A DNA stretch of 64,000 nucleotides, taken from positions 115,317 through 179,316 of the forward strand of contig JARGSG010000101.1 in assembly GCA_030374805.1 (NCBI GenBank). The letters run 5' to 3'. Both the position numbers and the translations under genes were made by a program. The DNA is from Gracilaria gracilis. Its lineage: Eukaryota > Rhodophyta > Florideophyceae > Gracilariales > Gracilariaceae. This document shows, piece by piece, positions 22,368 through 32,935 of this stretch. The first letter of the stretch is position 1, and the number at the start of each line of letters is the position of its first letter. The notes beneath the pieces were generated by a model. The model did not search any database. It saw nothing but the letters and a program-made list of their open reading frames with translations, and was not told the DNA's origin.

Positions 22368-25300
22368 ATTTCTCTGCTATTGTTGTTGCTGAACGTCCAC
22401 TGGACGATTTATAATCCTCATAACACTTATCCCTTTACAGTATGCAAATGTGAGATTTAGACACATTTACCGCATGCAACTATGCATTTACAGACAGATC
22501 GCAAAGCTACCAGATAGATCTATCTCAGATAGAGCAACATGACATGCACACATTGTGTGAATTATTCCAACGGATTGGTCCTGAAGCATTGCTTATGTGA
22601 AAAGCTTGAAACATAGGACATGTCAGGCCCAAGTATCTTTAAAAATGGAAACTTCGTAATTTCACTGACCGCAGACAGACAGATACAACAGTGGCACAGC
22701 CCGTCAAGGATTTACAAGGCTAAGGTTATGGAAAGGGATAAGGGGTGGGTGAATCCTTGCATTCATTTGCAAAATTTAAACCAAACCCCTGTTGCCTTAT
22801 GAACAGGCCTTAAATCAAAATTTTTTTTGCAACTCCAAACCAGAAAGAACATTTTCATTATTGGAGATGGCCTTTACAATTGTATACAGGGATACAAGTT
22901 CATTCTTGGTTTTTAATTTTGCTGTTTGTATCTTCAGGATGTCAAACAAATTCTGTCCGCTGCGGACAATAAAATGTTTTTTCATGTTTTCGAATTTATC
23001 CGATAGAATATATCGGATAAACTTGAAAACATAAACTTTTTTTTTCCAAAACACTTGGTTGCGATCGTTAGGAAGCTCCGTTGAGGGTGGAATATGAATT
23101 AGATTTTATTTGGTTTAGTTTCCTGTACATTAAAAATTTGAAGTGAAATACCAAGGAATCTAACTGTTGACATTTTTGAGTTAAACTAAACGGCCACTCA
23201 GATGGAGTTCGTTGTATCTGCCATGTTCAAGAATATTATTAAAACATTGAGTTTAGAAGAAATGCCTGTTTTGTACCGAAAAACAGAAGTAAGACACCGC
23301 GAACTCATGTCATGGTGATTCACGAATGTATCCATCATCTACGCCTACATGAATGAGTCAACTTCTTAGTTTAAAAGTAATAAATAATTCATCTTGACTT
23401 ATTTAATAGATCATTGACAATTCTGCAATAAAACTGTTAACACTAATATTTCCCTGAGAACCAGGCGAAATTTTTATTTATTTTTAATTATTAGGGTGCG
23501 CAGGGAATCGCATATTCCAACCACACAATATTCCGTCCTGGTGATCTATTCCAAACAAACGATTTATCTTACGAAATCCGGGTGAGATACATTGACAATT
23601 ATTTAGAACGCCAAATATCTTATTAATGTCTTCACGCTTCCCAACAAGTCATGGTGCATTTGCGCGACAAACTGTGTGGAACACACCGCTGTTTTAAAAT
23701 ACGACGAAACCACGTCTTTCCCCGGTAGTGCATCGTTTTTTAGATCCATCATCAAACCGTGAAGAAAGGCCCGCAACGGAGAACTACATAACATTATGTT
23801 GTCAAATTATTACATGAAGGAGAAAATGTATAATGCATGTGGTTTTTCTTGAGGCAATTATGTTTCTTCTTTGACAAGCCAAACACATTAAAACCTGTTT
23901 TTTGAAGTTCATGTATCTCTTCAAGTTTTCCTTTTGACTTCTCAAACAAAGAACATATATATGACTGTAACGTATGTAGAGTGGAAAGATTTGAGGCGAA
24001 GCAAGGGGATGCTTCTTTTCTTCCTCTAATATTCAAATTGTTCAACAATCAAAATTCAGACTTTAGCATTATGGGGAAACGGGGGCAAGGTCTCATGTTC
24101 AGCGGTTATGGAATACTCCAGACGCTTGTCTAAAGCGTGAGCGGTGAACGACGACTGCGGGTGATCATGCGGGTAGGCGTGGGCGCGGCCACCTTCAGCG
24201 CAGGAGTACTTCCCATTGCTACAGTACCGTCTCGTGATTTTCTTGTGAATCTGATCATCTACAACCTGCCCGCCACGAGGACTGTGTTCCTTTTGCACAT
24301 GGAGCGTAACCGAGGTCCTCCATTGTGCCTGTTGGCGTCGCATGGAAGATCGGCATCACCGGAGGCCAAAAAAGTTGGGTCATGCCGACCTGTTCTCTAG
24401 TTCCTCGCGGACGTCTCACATATCTCGACAATCATTAAGATAAGACAAAGAGGAAGTGCTTGAAATGGAAGGGTCTGCTTTCATCTGTAAAATTGTAGTG
24501 GATGAAGGCATCCACTTCGGCACTAGTACATATGGACATCTACTTCAGCACCCATAGTTCCACCAAGGATTGCTGCACCCACGCTCGGGTGGCACCATAT
24601 ACTAGCTAGTGTACTGTAGTAGTTTTCTGACGCGGAAAACATCAGCAGTGGTGTACTTAAGACCCCACATTTCTGCCTCTTCAGTAAAATCAGATGCATC
24701 GAACCTCAACACTCACCACCCCTCTTGCGCATTGGAACCCACAAGCGCACAAAAATATACGAAAGCCCCCAGCTCATTTGCAATCCCAACCACTCTCCAA
24801 CACAGCAGCTCTTCGCACAGCAGCCAAGCTGGTTTCTTTCCTGTTTTCTCAACTTACGACTGCTTATCGCCTAATAGGACGCCAATTACACCTTCGACAC
24901 ATTGCTCACCATGCCATACTTGCCCTGCATCGTGAAAAAATCACGCTGTTCCCGCTTTGTTGTCGATGCCAAAAATCTTTTATCTCAAACGGATCCTAAC
25001 GTGTTTGTAAGTTGTTTTTCTACGGATGTGGCCATTTCTGAGACATCGTCAAACAGCTACTACATGCTTATGTTTGGGCGTGTTGTAACATTGCAGCAAA
25101 TGGTGAGCGGCTTAGGCCCCCCCACACTGTTGTAATGCTTTAGGTAGCCGTGCAAATAGTTACAAGACAAGTTTGGGGTAATCTAGCAGTTTGTGGTGGA
25201 ATGATTTAACGCAAGTCTAGATACTACATCCCAGGGATTCGCAGTGCGGCTCCCAGTTTAAGAATTACCACATATTAGGCCCCATTCTGTGCTCCGGTCT

Positions 25301-26213
25301 TAGAACTAGAGAAAGTACTGGAGCAAGAAGATAAACCGCACACAAAGATTTGCGTCAGTTTCGATAGGCCAATTGCGACAAGGTTGCACGGTATGTGCTC
25401 TTGTAAACGGCCAGCAATGATTTCGGGGATCAATGGCGAGGTCGCATGATGCAAAGAGCAAGCTGTCATCAACACTGTCACGACCCCATCCAGTACGGAT
25501 GCGCATGTTAAAGCCCAAGGGGGAGCCTAGTTACGTAATTCTTCTCTTTCACAAAATATATTGGATCAATCATGGACCTGTCTTGGACCACTTTGCACAT
25601 ATTGTGGACGAAGTGGTCCAAGTGGCTTAGAAGAACAAGCTGAAAATGTTTTCCTCCCCGAAAACCCGATTTGGTGCTTAATTCGGATTGAGGCAAAGTA
25701 TTCCAACATCCAACAACCTGACGTGTGACTTTTTCTTATTGCAGAATCGGGCAATATACAGGCGACGGGTTTGCAAACGGCTGACATGACGGAAGGCATT
25801 GGGTTACAGATAGGCATTTACCAGCAGCGATATAACTGGCATGCCTCTTGTGCAATTCTTTGGCGTGTAGGATGTGTGCACGCAGAAAATGAAATATGGA
25901 ATGTAATGTGAGAGGTGGTATGTATCATAGATCTTTATCAAGTTCAAGAAACGCATATTTCTGAAAACCTATCTTGGGGCGGTGTTCGACTAGATGCAAG
26001 ATTAAACGAACTCTGTCGCATTCGCTTGAGAGCTTGATGTCTTTCTCTTTAGTCGGCGATCCAGTGTTTTCGAAAAGAGATTAAAACACAGTTGTTGGTC
26101 TGGAAACTAGAGTAAGGAATATACGGTAAGAGTGTATCAAAATTGAGACGTATCTTATGGAAGGGTATCAAAACTGTAAACCGAACAGATATTAGAGTCT
26201 AAAGTGTTAGAAG
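22368..26213. other. AT-rich spacer, no gene recognised
   Basis: Only short ORFs are present, on both strands, none with a domain I recognise. Two short plus-strand ORFs at 24609-24935 and 24902-25135 are Ser/Pro-rich or Cys-containing but unconvincing. Homopolymer T runs and dyads occur (for example ATATCGGATAA near 23010). The last kilobase should include the 3' end of the minus-strand gene that stops at 26214. Confidence 0.5.
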
Positions 26214-27335
26214 TTACTGAGTTGGTCTAGGTAAAAGTCTTCTTGGCGCCTGTCGTCTGAAGATAGCTGCCCCTGACGGAGAAGCGGCGTTTGAAAACGT
26301 CAACGCATACGGGTCATTGAGCGATATCACTATGGTCTCCTTCTTCACGGCGGCACTCACAGGGCCGGGCTCGCGGGTCACAGTAGCTGCCAGCGCTCCT
26401 GTAGGAAAAATGGAGGCGTAGTTGACACAAAAGTTATGCCATGACGATTGGATCAGAGCTGATGGCGGGGGCTCGATTTGAGGATGTTGGACGGAGGGAT
26501 GTTGGGGTTGTCTCTGTTGCAGCTGAGGTTGCTGCTGCTCAAACAAGGACATGAAGTGCGACGACGATTGCGCGGACACGGAAGAGGTCTCTGGCAATAC
26601 AGTAGCAGCAGCGACATTCACGAACGGATCGGGCAGCGCAGGCGGTTGAGCTGACAACGCTCTGGACGCAGCAGCATCCGGCTGGTACGAAATCTCGACG
26701 CGTGAGTAATGCAGCGGCGGGAGCGCCAATACCTCAGTCCTGCGGTTGGAGTGGGCGATACACAACAGCGCCTTGGACGAGGCGTACCGACGAAGCTCCA
26801 CAATGGAACCGTGTTGCATGTCCAACACAAATCGCGCATCGGCACACGGCTCGGTGGTGAGATGTGACAGACCGAGTTCTGATGGTACAAACAGTTTGCC
26901 GAACACGCGCCCCAGGATGAAGTGACTGGCGATGCGAAAGCACGGCGCAAACACCTCTCTGGCCGAGTAGGGGCGCACGCAACGCACCAACGCGGCCGCA
27001 GCCTGTCGTCTGGTGAGGGGCGTGCTTTGCATGGGCACAGCTTGCAACGGCGACGGCGCAGGCGCGGACGGCGACGACGACGGCGCAAACGGGGCAACGA
27101 CGGCGGCGGCAGCGGCGGCAGCGGCTACGGAGGAGGGCGGTTGTTGAACGGGTGGTGAATACGCAATGGAGAGCCAGTCTAAGGCGAGGTGTGAATTAGA
27201 TATGGCGGCAACCCCTTCATCATAGGTAGCTAAGTTGAGGGAGGCGACGGGGTTCATGGCACGCGGGGCGTGCGCGTAACATTGCGGGCTGGGAGGGGGG
27301 GTGGGAGTGTGGCAGGTGGGCACGCACGAGAGCAC
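26214..27335 (-). CDS. Gln/Ala/Pro-rich protein, function unknown
   Basis: The ORF encodes up to 373 residues. Translation may instead begin at the internal Met at 27257 (MNPVASLNLATYDEG), because the preceding 26 residues are Pro/Cys-rich like the GC-rich leader. A poly-Ala run is followed by a Ser/Pro/Ala linker. An ordered central part (about residues 106-230) contains ALVRCVRPYSAREVFAPCFR, then HFILGRVFGKLFVP and ARFVLDMQHGSIVELRRYAS. A Gln-rich segment with many HPQ/QPQ repeats and a C-terminal part ending QAPRRLLPRPTQ follow. The composition resembles eukaryotic transcriptional regulators, and the neighbour at 30-31.5 kb is a MYB factor, but no DNA-binding domain is visible. It is the first gene of the GC-rich island. 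Coding is likely from the long ordered frame; function is not known. Confidence 0.55.
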   Translation of the reverse strand: MLSCVPTCHTPTPPPSPQCYAHAPRAMNPVASLNLATYDEGVAAISNSHLALDWLSIAYSPPVQQPPSSVAAAAAAAAVVAPFAPSSSPSAPAPSPLQAVPMQSTPLTRRQAAAALVRCVRPYSAREVFAPCFRIASHFILGRVFGKLFVPSELGLSHLTTEPCADARFVLDMQHGSIVELRRYASSKALLCIAHSNRRTEVLALPPLHYSRVEISYQPDAAASRALSAQPPALPDPFVNVAAATVLPETSSVSAQSSSHFMSLFEQQQPQLQQRQPQHPSVQHPQIEPPPSALIQSSWHNFCVNYASIFPTGALAATVTREPGPVSAAVKKETIVISLNDPYALTFSNAASPSGAAIFRRQAPRRLLPRPTQ

Positions 27336-28857
27336 GGGGTTGCGGTGGAAATGAGAGGGCCAAAGTGTCGCCAGCGTGGGCGGTGGCGCTGTGACGCGGG
27401 CGGGACGCGGGTGCAGCTCGGGGTGGATGTGACGGCGGGGGGCGCGATGGTGGTGCGCGCGGGTGAACTGAGGGTGGTGGCGGCGGCGGAGGGGCGGAGG
27501 TTGGCTGATTGGAAGTTGGGTTGAGGTAAGCTCTTGTTGTTGTCGGGGGGAAGGGATGGGTGTATGTTGGATGTGCGGGGGTAAGTGGGTTGTTGTTGGG
27601 GAAGGGGGAAGGGGGGGGGGGGGGGCAGGAGGAGGGGAGAAGAGGGGAGGGGAGGAGGGGGTAGGGGGAGGGGAGGGGAGGATGAGGAGAGCGGTTTGTT
27701 TGTAACGGTGTGGTTTGCAAGACGGCGGACGGGCGGGAAGGAAGTGCGAGAGGAAAGTAGAAGCGGTTTTTGAAAGGCGGGGCCGGATGTTGGAAGGCGG
27801 CGGACGGGTGGAAAGGGGGCGTGCGATGATTGGGTGGAAACGGGGGCGGTGCGGACGGTGGCCGGGAGGACGTTGTGGGAGCGTGTTTGTCAGACGTGTC
27901 GAGCGTGAATGAGCGGGGCTCGGGAGACGATGCGGGGCCGGAGGGTGGAAGCGGAGCGCGGGAGCCGGATGGAAGCGGGGCGGTGGTATAAAGTCACGAA
28001 GGCGCGGCGAGTGGAAAACGGGCGGCGCGGCGCGGGCGGAGGGCGGAGGGGGTGGGGCGGAGTGCGGGAGGCGGCGACGGCGACGGCGGGAGGACGCGAG
28101 TCATGTGGGAGGAGGTGTGGGGGGGGGGGGGGGGGAGGTGTGGGGTGTTTGTGGGGATGCGGGAGAAGGGAAGGAGCGGCGCGATGCGACTCGAGCAGGG
28201 CGAAGGGTGTGACGGGGCGGGGAAGCGACGCGCGCGTGCGGGCGGCGGTGCGGTGGCGCGTGTCACGCCACGTTGTGGCGGCGTGCGCCATGTCGGGCGG
28301 CGACCGGCGGCGCGGCGGCGACGGCGTCGGTTACAGCCGGCGCTCGCTGAGTTGAATTAGTCGCGTGCGCGTGCACGCGCGGCTGTAAGCCGGTTCAATT
28401 CACGCCGCAACTTACAGCGCTCGCGCGTTGTTGCCGCGGCGGCGGCGCGCCAGTGCGCGGCGCGCCAGTGAGCGGCGCGTTGTGGCCAATTACACCGGCG
28501 CCGTGAACAAATGACAGTTGGCGCGCCACCTATCAGTTGATCGGCTGCGCGCTTGCATGTGTGCCACGTGAGCAGCTTGCTCCTTCCTTCCGCCCTTCGT
28601 TCTTCGCCGCCGCCGACAACGCACCTCTTACAAGCGCAATTCAAGCGCGCTTCTCGCGCCCTGTTCGTTGCTCGCGCCTTCTTTGTTGCTCGCGCAGCTT
28701 TCCCGCTACGAAACAGTAATGTGCTCGTTAGCTTCACCTCTCGCTCACTGTGTCATTCGCGCGTGCGATTGACCGCGCGAGATGCAAATCTGATTCGAAT
28801 CCGCAAGCGGTCTGTGAGCACCTCTTTGTTCAATTCACAGCCGTCGAGCAAGCGCAG

Positions 28858-28927
28858 TGCTGTGTGTGTGTGAGTGTGTGTGTGAGTATGAGTGTGAGTT
28901 TGTGTGTGTGTGTGTGTGTGTGTGTGC
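28858..28927. repeat. Imperfect (TG)n microsatellite
   Basis: About 70 bases of TG dinucleotides interrupted by GAG-type variants; the last 25 bases are an uninterrupted run. Confidence 0.95.
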
Positions 28928-29234
28928 ACGGCGGCGAGCGCGCAAGCGAGCGAAAAAGGCGCGCCAAACGTGCGACGATTGCGCACGCGCGCTTGTTGCG
29001 CGCATCGGGACGCCTTGCGCACGTTGCGCAATGCGACCATTGCGCACGTCAGGCGTTGAACACACACGCTGACGTTGACGTTGCGCATTGCGCGCAGCCG
29101 CTGCGCACAGAGGACGGTGCCAAAAAGCTATGTATAGAAAAAAAAAAAGCGGCGCGCCGTGGCTGTGCCAGCCGCACTTGAGAGAGCCTTTTTGGGTGCG
29201 CACAAACTCGCTCTCACAAGACTTGGTGAGAGCG

Positions 29235-29254
29235 CACGCGCGCGCGCGCGCGCG
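29235..29254. repeat. (CG)n run
   Basis: About ten alternating C-G dinucleotides, an alternating purine-pyrimidine tract able in principle to adopt Z-DNA. Confidence 0.85.
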
Positions 29255-29445
29255 TGAGTAGGGGGCGGGGCGGGTCGCTACTGTACCATACACGCGCGCT
29301 TGTCGTGTGGCGCGCGTTGTGGAATTGGTTGCCGCTCGATGCGTGAACTGTCAGTGCGGCCGATCCGTCAGGCGCGACGACGGGCGTGTGTGTTTGGCGG
29401 GCGTGGTGTTTTTGGTGTGTGTGTTTGGTGTGTGTTTTTGGTGTG

Positions 29446-29534
29446 AGGTAGGTAGGCAGGTAGGTAGGTAGGTAGGTAGCACCGCGTGCGTACGCGCTCA
29501 CGCGCTCACGCGCTCACGCGCTCACGCGCTCACG
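29446..29534. repeat. (GTAG)n then (CGCGCTCA)n tandem repeats
   Basis: Eight GGTA tetramers (one variant, GGCA) occupy 29446-29479. Five copies of the octamer CGCGCTCA follow at 29493-29534. Confidence 0.9.
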
Positions 29535-29883
29535 GCGGTGCGTAGCGTCGGCCGTACGCAGGCATCGTTGGCAGATGCACAAGTTACGACCTGTTGTGCG
29601 CTGCGCTTGTGGCTGGTATTTTTGTTGTGCGCGCCACCGCTGCCGCCGATGCTGCGAGTGCGCGGCTGTATGTACATGTGCGTGCCGTTGTACTGTAATC
29701 AGCGCGCGATGCTGAACGGGTGCGTGCGCGAGCATCGCTCCTACTAGAGATAGGGGAGAACGAACCAACTCTTTTTGCATATGTGCAGCGTGTAAGCTTT
29801 TCGAAAGAGAGGAAGCTGCTAATTGCTCTGCGTGTGCCGCCTGTGCAGCTGTGCAGCTGGTCAGCTGTGGTTGCTGGCGTGGC

Positions 29884-29918
29884 AAACAAAAAAGAAAAAA
29901 AGAAAAAAAGAAAAAAAG
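29884..29918 (-). terminator. Polymerase III terminator (tandem T7 runs)
   Basis: Three T7 runs separated by single C bases follow the tRNA-Gly 3' end after five bases. On the plus strand this is an (AAAAAAAG)n tract. Confidence 0.8.
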
Positions 29919-29921
29919 GAG

Positions 29922-29993
29922 TACACCAGCCGGAATTCGAATCCGGGTCCTCCGCGTGGGAGGCGGAGATCTTAACCACTAGACCACTGGTGC
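29922..29993 (-). tRNA. tRNA-Gly (anticodon CCC)
   Basis: The minus strand folds into a full cloverleaf of 72 bases including the discriminator base. The acceptor stem pairs GCACCAG with CTGGTGT (first pair G-U). The D arm is GUCU with AGAU around AGTGGTTA. The anticodon stem pairs TCCGC with GCGGA around the loop CTCCCAC, giving anticodon CCC. The T arm pairs CCGGG with TCCGG around TTCGAAT. Internal box B (GGTTCGAAT) is canonical. Immediately downstream (29884-29920) the minus strand has runs of seven T, a strong polymerase III terminator. No intron is present and CCA is not encoded, as usual in eukaryotes. The gene looks functional. Confidence 0.93.
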
Positions 29994-30124
29994 GCACTGT
30001 GGCGGAGCACAACCTGCAGTGCGCCCGCGGGCTATTTATCCAGCATTCACCACAATAGTGAGCACACGAGTTGTTGCTGACAGCGCCATCGCGCCCGCCA
30101 CCACGGCGCCCGCAAGGCGCTCGA

Positions 30125-30143
30125 ACAACAACAACAACAACAA
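30125..30143. repeat. (CAA)n microsatellite
   Basis: Six CAA trinucleotides in a row between the tRNA gene and the MYB gene. Confidence 0.9.
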
Positions 30144-30238
30144 GGGGCCCCGCCGCCCTCGAAAGAGTATGTGTTTACAAAAAGGTTAAGCAACGGCTAC
30201 AAGGCAACGGCGGCACGCGCCAAAAAGCGCACGCAGCG

Positions 30239-31215
30239 CTACTGCTGGAACACGGGCACACGCGAGTCGCCACACCCGTCCGCAAGGATATGAGCAATGG
30301 AGCCCGCGTGAAACGTGCGCTCCCGCTGCGCGCCGCGCGCATCACCCACGCGCACACCGCCACCGCCGCCGCCGCTTCCGCCCCGCCGCCGCTTCACCAC
30401 GCGCTCCGGCACGCGCTGGTCCGAGCACGCGTGGTGCTGCGCCACGTGCTCGCCGGCCGATAGCAGCAGGCTCAGTGGTGAGCTGTGCGTGTCGCGCCAG
30501 CCCCTTTTCACGCCGCTGCGCGCCGAGACGGTGCTGCACGTAGTGGTGGTAGTGGTGGTGGTGGTGGTAGCGGCGGCCGTCGCGCGAGCGTTGTCGCGCT
30601 CAGCGCCGCGCGAGCGCGCCGACGGCTGCGGCGGCGTCTGTGGCTGCTTGTGCAGCGGCGGCACTGATGGCGGCTGCGTCTGCGTCTGCTCCATCGGCGA
30701 CTGCGGTAGCGGCGTGTGCAGCTGCCGAGGCGGCGTGTGCAGCGCTGCTTGTGGCGGCGGCGGTGGCGGCGGCGCCACCACGTGCGGCAGCGGCGCGTGA
30801 TGAGGCGCCACGCGCACGTAGCACGAGTGCAGCAACGCGCTATGCGACACGCAGTGGTGGCACGCACACGCGGCGGCCGGCGGCGGTGGCGGCGGTGGCA
30901 GCGCGTGCGCGTGCGAGTGCGCGTACGGCATGGCGGCGTGTGGCGCGGACACGGCGCGCAGCGGCGGCGGCGACGGTAGCAGCGACGCGGCGGCGTGCGG
31001 CGCGTAGCACGCGTACGGGTAGGCGCCGTACGCGAACGGCGGCGGCGCGTGCGCATGCGCGTGCGGTGGCACGTAGCCGTGCGCCGTCAGCGAAGGCGGC
31101 GGCGGCGGCGCATGTGGTGGAAGCGGCGCGCAAGCGGCGGCAGCAGCGGCAGCGGCGTGGGCGCACGAGTGCGGTGACAGCAGCGCGGGCGGCATGAGGG
31201 CGGGTTTGCGCGACG

Positions 31216-31246
<31 letters not shown>

Positions 31247-31540
31247 GCGCTGCCCCTGTCGCTGCAGGCGCAGAAAGTACTTTTGCGCGTGCGAGCGGAT
31301 CTGCACGGCGGTCTTGCTGCCCACCAGACGCTCGATGGCCTTCCACTCGCGGCCGTACTTGCACAACGCGTGCACGAAGCGCGCGTGCTCGTCGTCCGTC
31401 CAGTACTGGCGGCGCTTGGTGAGCACGTACTTTTTGCGCGGCGGCTTTGACGGCTTGGCGGGCGGCGCGGCGGGGGGGACGGCCGCGGCGGCGGCGGTGG
31501 TGGTGGTGGTGGTGGTGGTGGTGGTGGTGGTGGTGGTCAT
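30239..31540 (-). CDS. SHAQKYF-class single-repeat MYB transcription factor (CCA1/REVEILLE-like)
   Basis: From the Met at 31540 the protein has 433 residues. A poly-Thr run (residues 2-15) and poly-Ala/Pro stretch are followed by a basic patch ([12 protein letters not shown]) and one MYB repeat at about 44-90, with Trp47 and Trp66 and the third-helix signature [12 protein letters not shown] (SHAQKYF at 83-89). This class binds AT-rich evening-element-type DNA in plants and regulates clock and stress genes; the target here is unknown. Beyond residue 97 the protein is Pro/Ala/His-rich, with poly-Pro, poly-Thr and poly-Gly runs, likely disordered. The frame is open upstream to 31807, with another Met at 31594, so a longer form is possible. 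The start at 31540 is preferred because the region above is Arg-rich like composition-driven ORFs. The gene is intronless as read. Confidence 0.82.
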
Positions 31541-31828
31541 GGTGGTCTGCTGGTGCTGGTGCTGAGGGAGATGAGCGGAGATGGGTGTGCGCATCGCGCG
31601 CACGCGCACGACAAATGAAGAACGAAGGAGCGGCAGCGGGGGGCGGCGGCGGCGGACAGCGGTGTGCGTGCGGCGGCGGCGAGATGGGGTGCGAGATTTG
31701 GGCGCGAAGCGGCGCGCGCCACACAGCGCGCACGCGCCGCACGCGCCAAATATCGGCCGCCGCACACGCGCGCCGCCAATGCGCGCAAACGGCGCTGAGC
31801 CACACACGTTGGCACGTATAAGAGGTGT

Positions 31829-31834
31829 TTTATT
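31829..31834 (-). terminator. Polyadenylation signal AATAAA for the DUF1989 gene
   Basis: On the minus strand AATAAA lies 13 bases beyond the stop codon of the DUF1989 gene, in an AT-rich pocket (31826-31856) inside an otherwise GC-rich island. The next minus-strand gene starts within 300 bases, so the two genes are tightly packed. Confidence 0.55.
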
Positions 31835-31846
31835 TTTAATATATAT

Positions 31847-32779
31847 TTAATATGTGAAGGAGGCGCGCAGCGCGTGCGCGCCGTGGTAGCGCGGCGGCGC
31901 GCACTGCGGCGGCGGCGACGTCCACGCGGCCAGCGCGCGGGCGGGCAGCCGCTGCACGGTGGCGCGCAGCGGGAAGCAACGCGCGCGCTCACGCGAGCCG
32001 CACGGCGTGGACACGTCGCCCTGCGCGCACGCGCTCACGGCCAGCAGCAGGTGCACGTGCGCGAACAGTTCGATGAGGTCGCCCTTTCGCGCCGGGCTGC
32101 GCTTCACAAAGTACTGCCCGCTGGCGCGGCTGAAGCCCGTGCACATGAACACGTTGAACACGTCGTGCACGTCCGCCTCCGTCAGCGCCCACGGCAGTAC
32201 GGCGCGCGTGAGGTTGCTGTGGCACGTGCGGTGGTGCGCAGCGCACGGCTCGCCGCCGCCCGTCATGAGCGCGTGCGTGTACGGGTCGCAGCGCGAGCCG
32301 ATCACGTCGTGCACGCCGGCGTTATCGGCGTCGATGCCGTACGCGATGGAGTCCGCCACCAGCGTGGCCAGCGGCCGCACGTACGGCATGCACGACCACA
32401 GGCTGTCGCCCACGCTCAGGTGCGACGCGTGTATCTGCCGCGTCTTGGCCGAGTAGAAGCGCTCGCGCGCGTTGTGCGCGTTCCACACGTTCACATCGGC
32501 CACTTGCGACCCGTGCGTCAGCTCCAGCCGCATGATGCACCCGCGCGGAACCTCCAACGCGCGAGCGTCGCATGGCGGGATTGTCACTTGTTGCACCACC
32601 TCGCGCTCGCTGTCTGCCGTTTGGCTGATGGCGCCCAACAGCTCGCCGGATAGCGCCGCGCGTTGCTGCTCGCTCAACGAGTAGCACGCCACCGGCTTGT
32701 GGCGCTGGAATACGCGCCCGTTGGCGTTGGTGTGCCACTCGCGCTGCTCCTTGTACTCGTCGTCCTTGTCGTCGTTCAT
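31847..32779 (-). CDS. DUF1989 / urea carboxylase-associated family protein
   Basis: The start is placed at 32779 (MNDDKDDEYKEQREW), giving 310 residues; the frame is open 30 codons further up, but that part is Arg/Ser-rich. The family core is clear: VADVNVWNAHNARERFYSAK, TRQIHASHLSVGDSLWS, MPYVRPLATLVADS, then GIDADNAGVHDVIGSRCDPY, CHSNLTRAV, TEADVHDVFNVFMCTGF and GQYFVKRSPARKGD. DUF1989 members occur beside urea carboxylase in bacteria and fungi, and heteromeric members were shown to act as carboxyguanidine deiminase in guanidine degradation. Conserved Cys and His residues probably bind metal. No paired second subunit or urea amidolyase lies in this window. The C-terminal 35 residues are Arg/Pro-rich and may be an extension. 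A host nitrogen-metabolism enzyme is the best guess. Confidence 0.85.
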   Translation of the reverse strand: MNDDKDDEYKEQREWHTNANGRVFQRHKPVACYSLSEQQRAALSGELLGAISQTADSEREVVQQVTIPPCDARALEVPRGCIMRLELTHGSQVADVNVWNAHNARERFYSAKTRQIHASHLSVGDSLWSCMPYVRPLATLVADSIAYGIDADNAGVHDVIGSRCDPYTHALMTGGGEPCAAHHRTCHSNLTRAVLPWALTEADVHDVFNVFMCTGFSRASGQYFVKRSPARKGDLIELFAHVHLLLAVSACAQGDVSTPCGSRERARCFPLRATVQRLPARALAAWTSPPPQCAPPRYHGAHALRASFTY

Positions 32780-32935
32780 TGTGATTGTGATTGTGTCGCA
32801 ATCGAGCGAGCGAGCGAGCGCAACGGTGCGAGCAGAGCTTCCTCGCCGAGGAGAGCTCGCAGATCTCAAGGAGAGAGAGCAAGCTTTGCTTTTAACAAGA
32901 AAAACAAAAAATGATTCAAACCTGTCTCTCTAGAG

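Larger units (their letters stand above)
27336..29921. other. GC-rich, low-complexity intergenic region
   Basis: The region is extremely GC-rich, with G runs at 27614-27626 and 28118-28132, and CpG-rich purine/pyrimidine-biased tracts. Many long ORFs on both strands are open only because of composition: they are Arg/Gly- or Pro-rich and lack motifs. A repeated word CTTACAGC/GTTACAGC occurs around 28330-28420 with a partly palindromic GC-rich centre. Promoter or replication-related function cannot be judged by eye. Confidence 0.5.

Noticed and set aside
27600-28360. Long Arg/Gly- and Pro-rich ORFs on both strands
   Set aside because: They overlap in several frames, are explained by extreme GC content and G runs, and lack any domain or start context.
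30640-31197. Long plus-strand ORFs opposite the MYB gene, Ala/Arg-rich
   Set aside because: They are shadows of the GC-rich, low-complexity MYB coding region in other frames.
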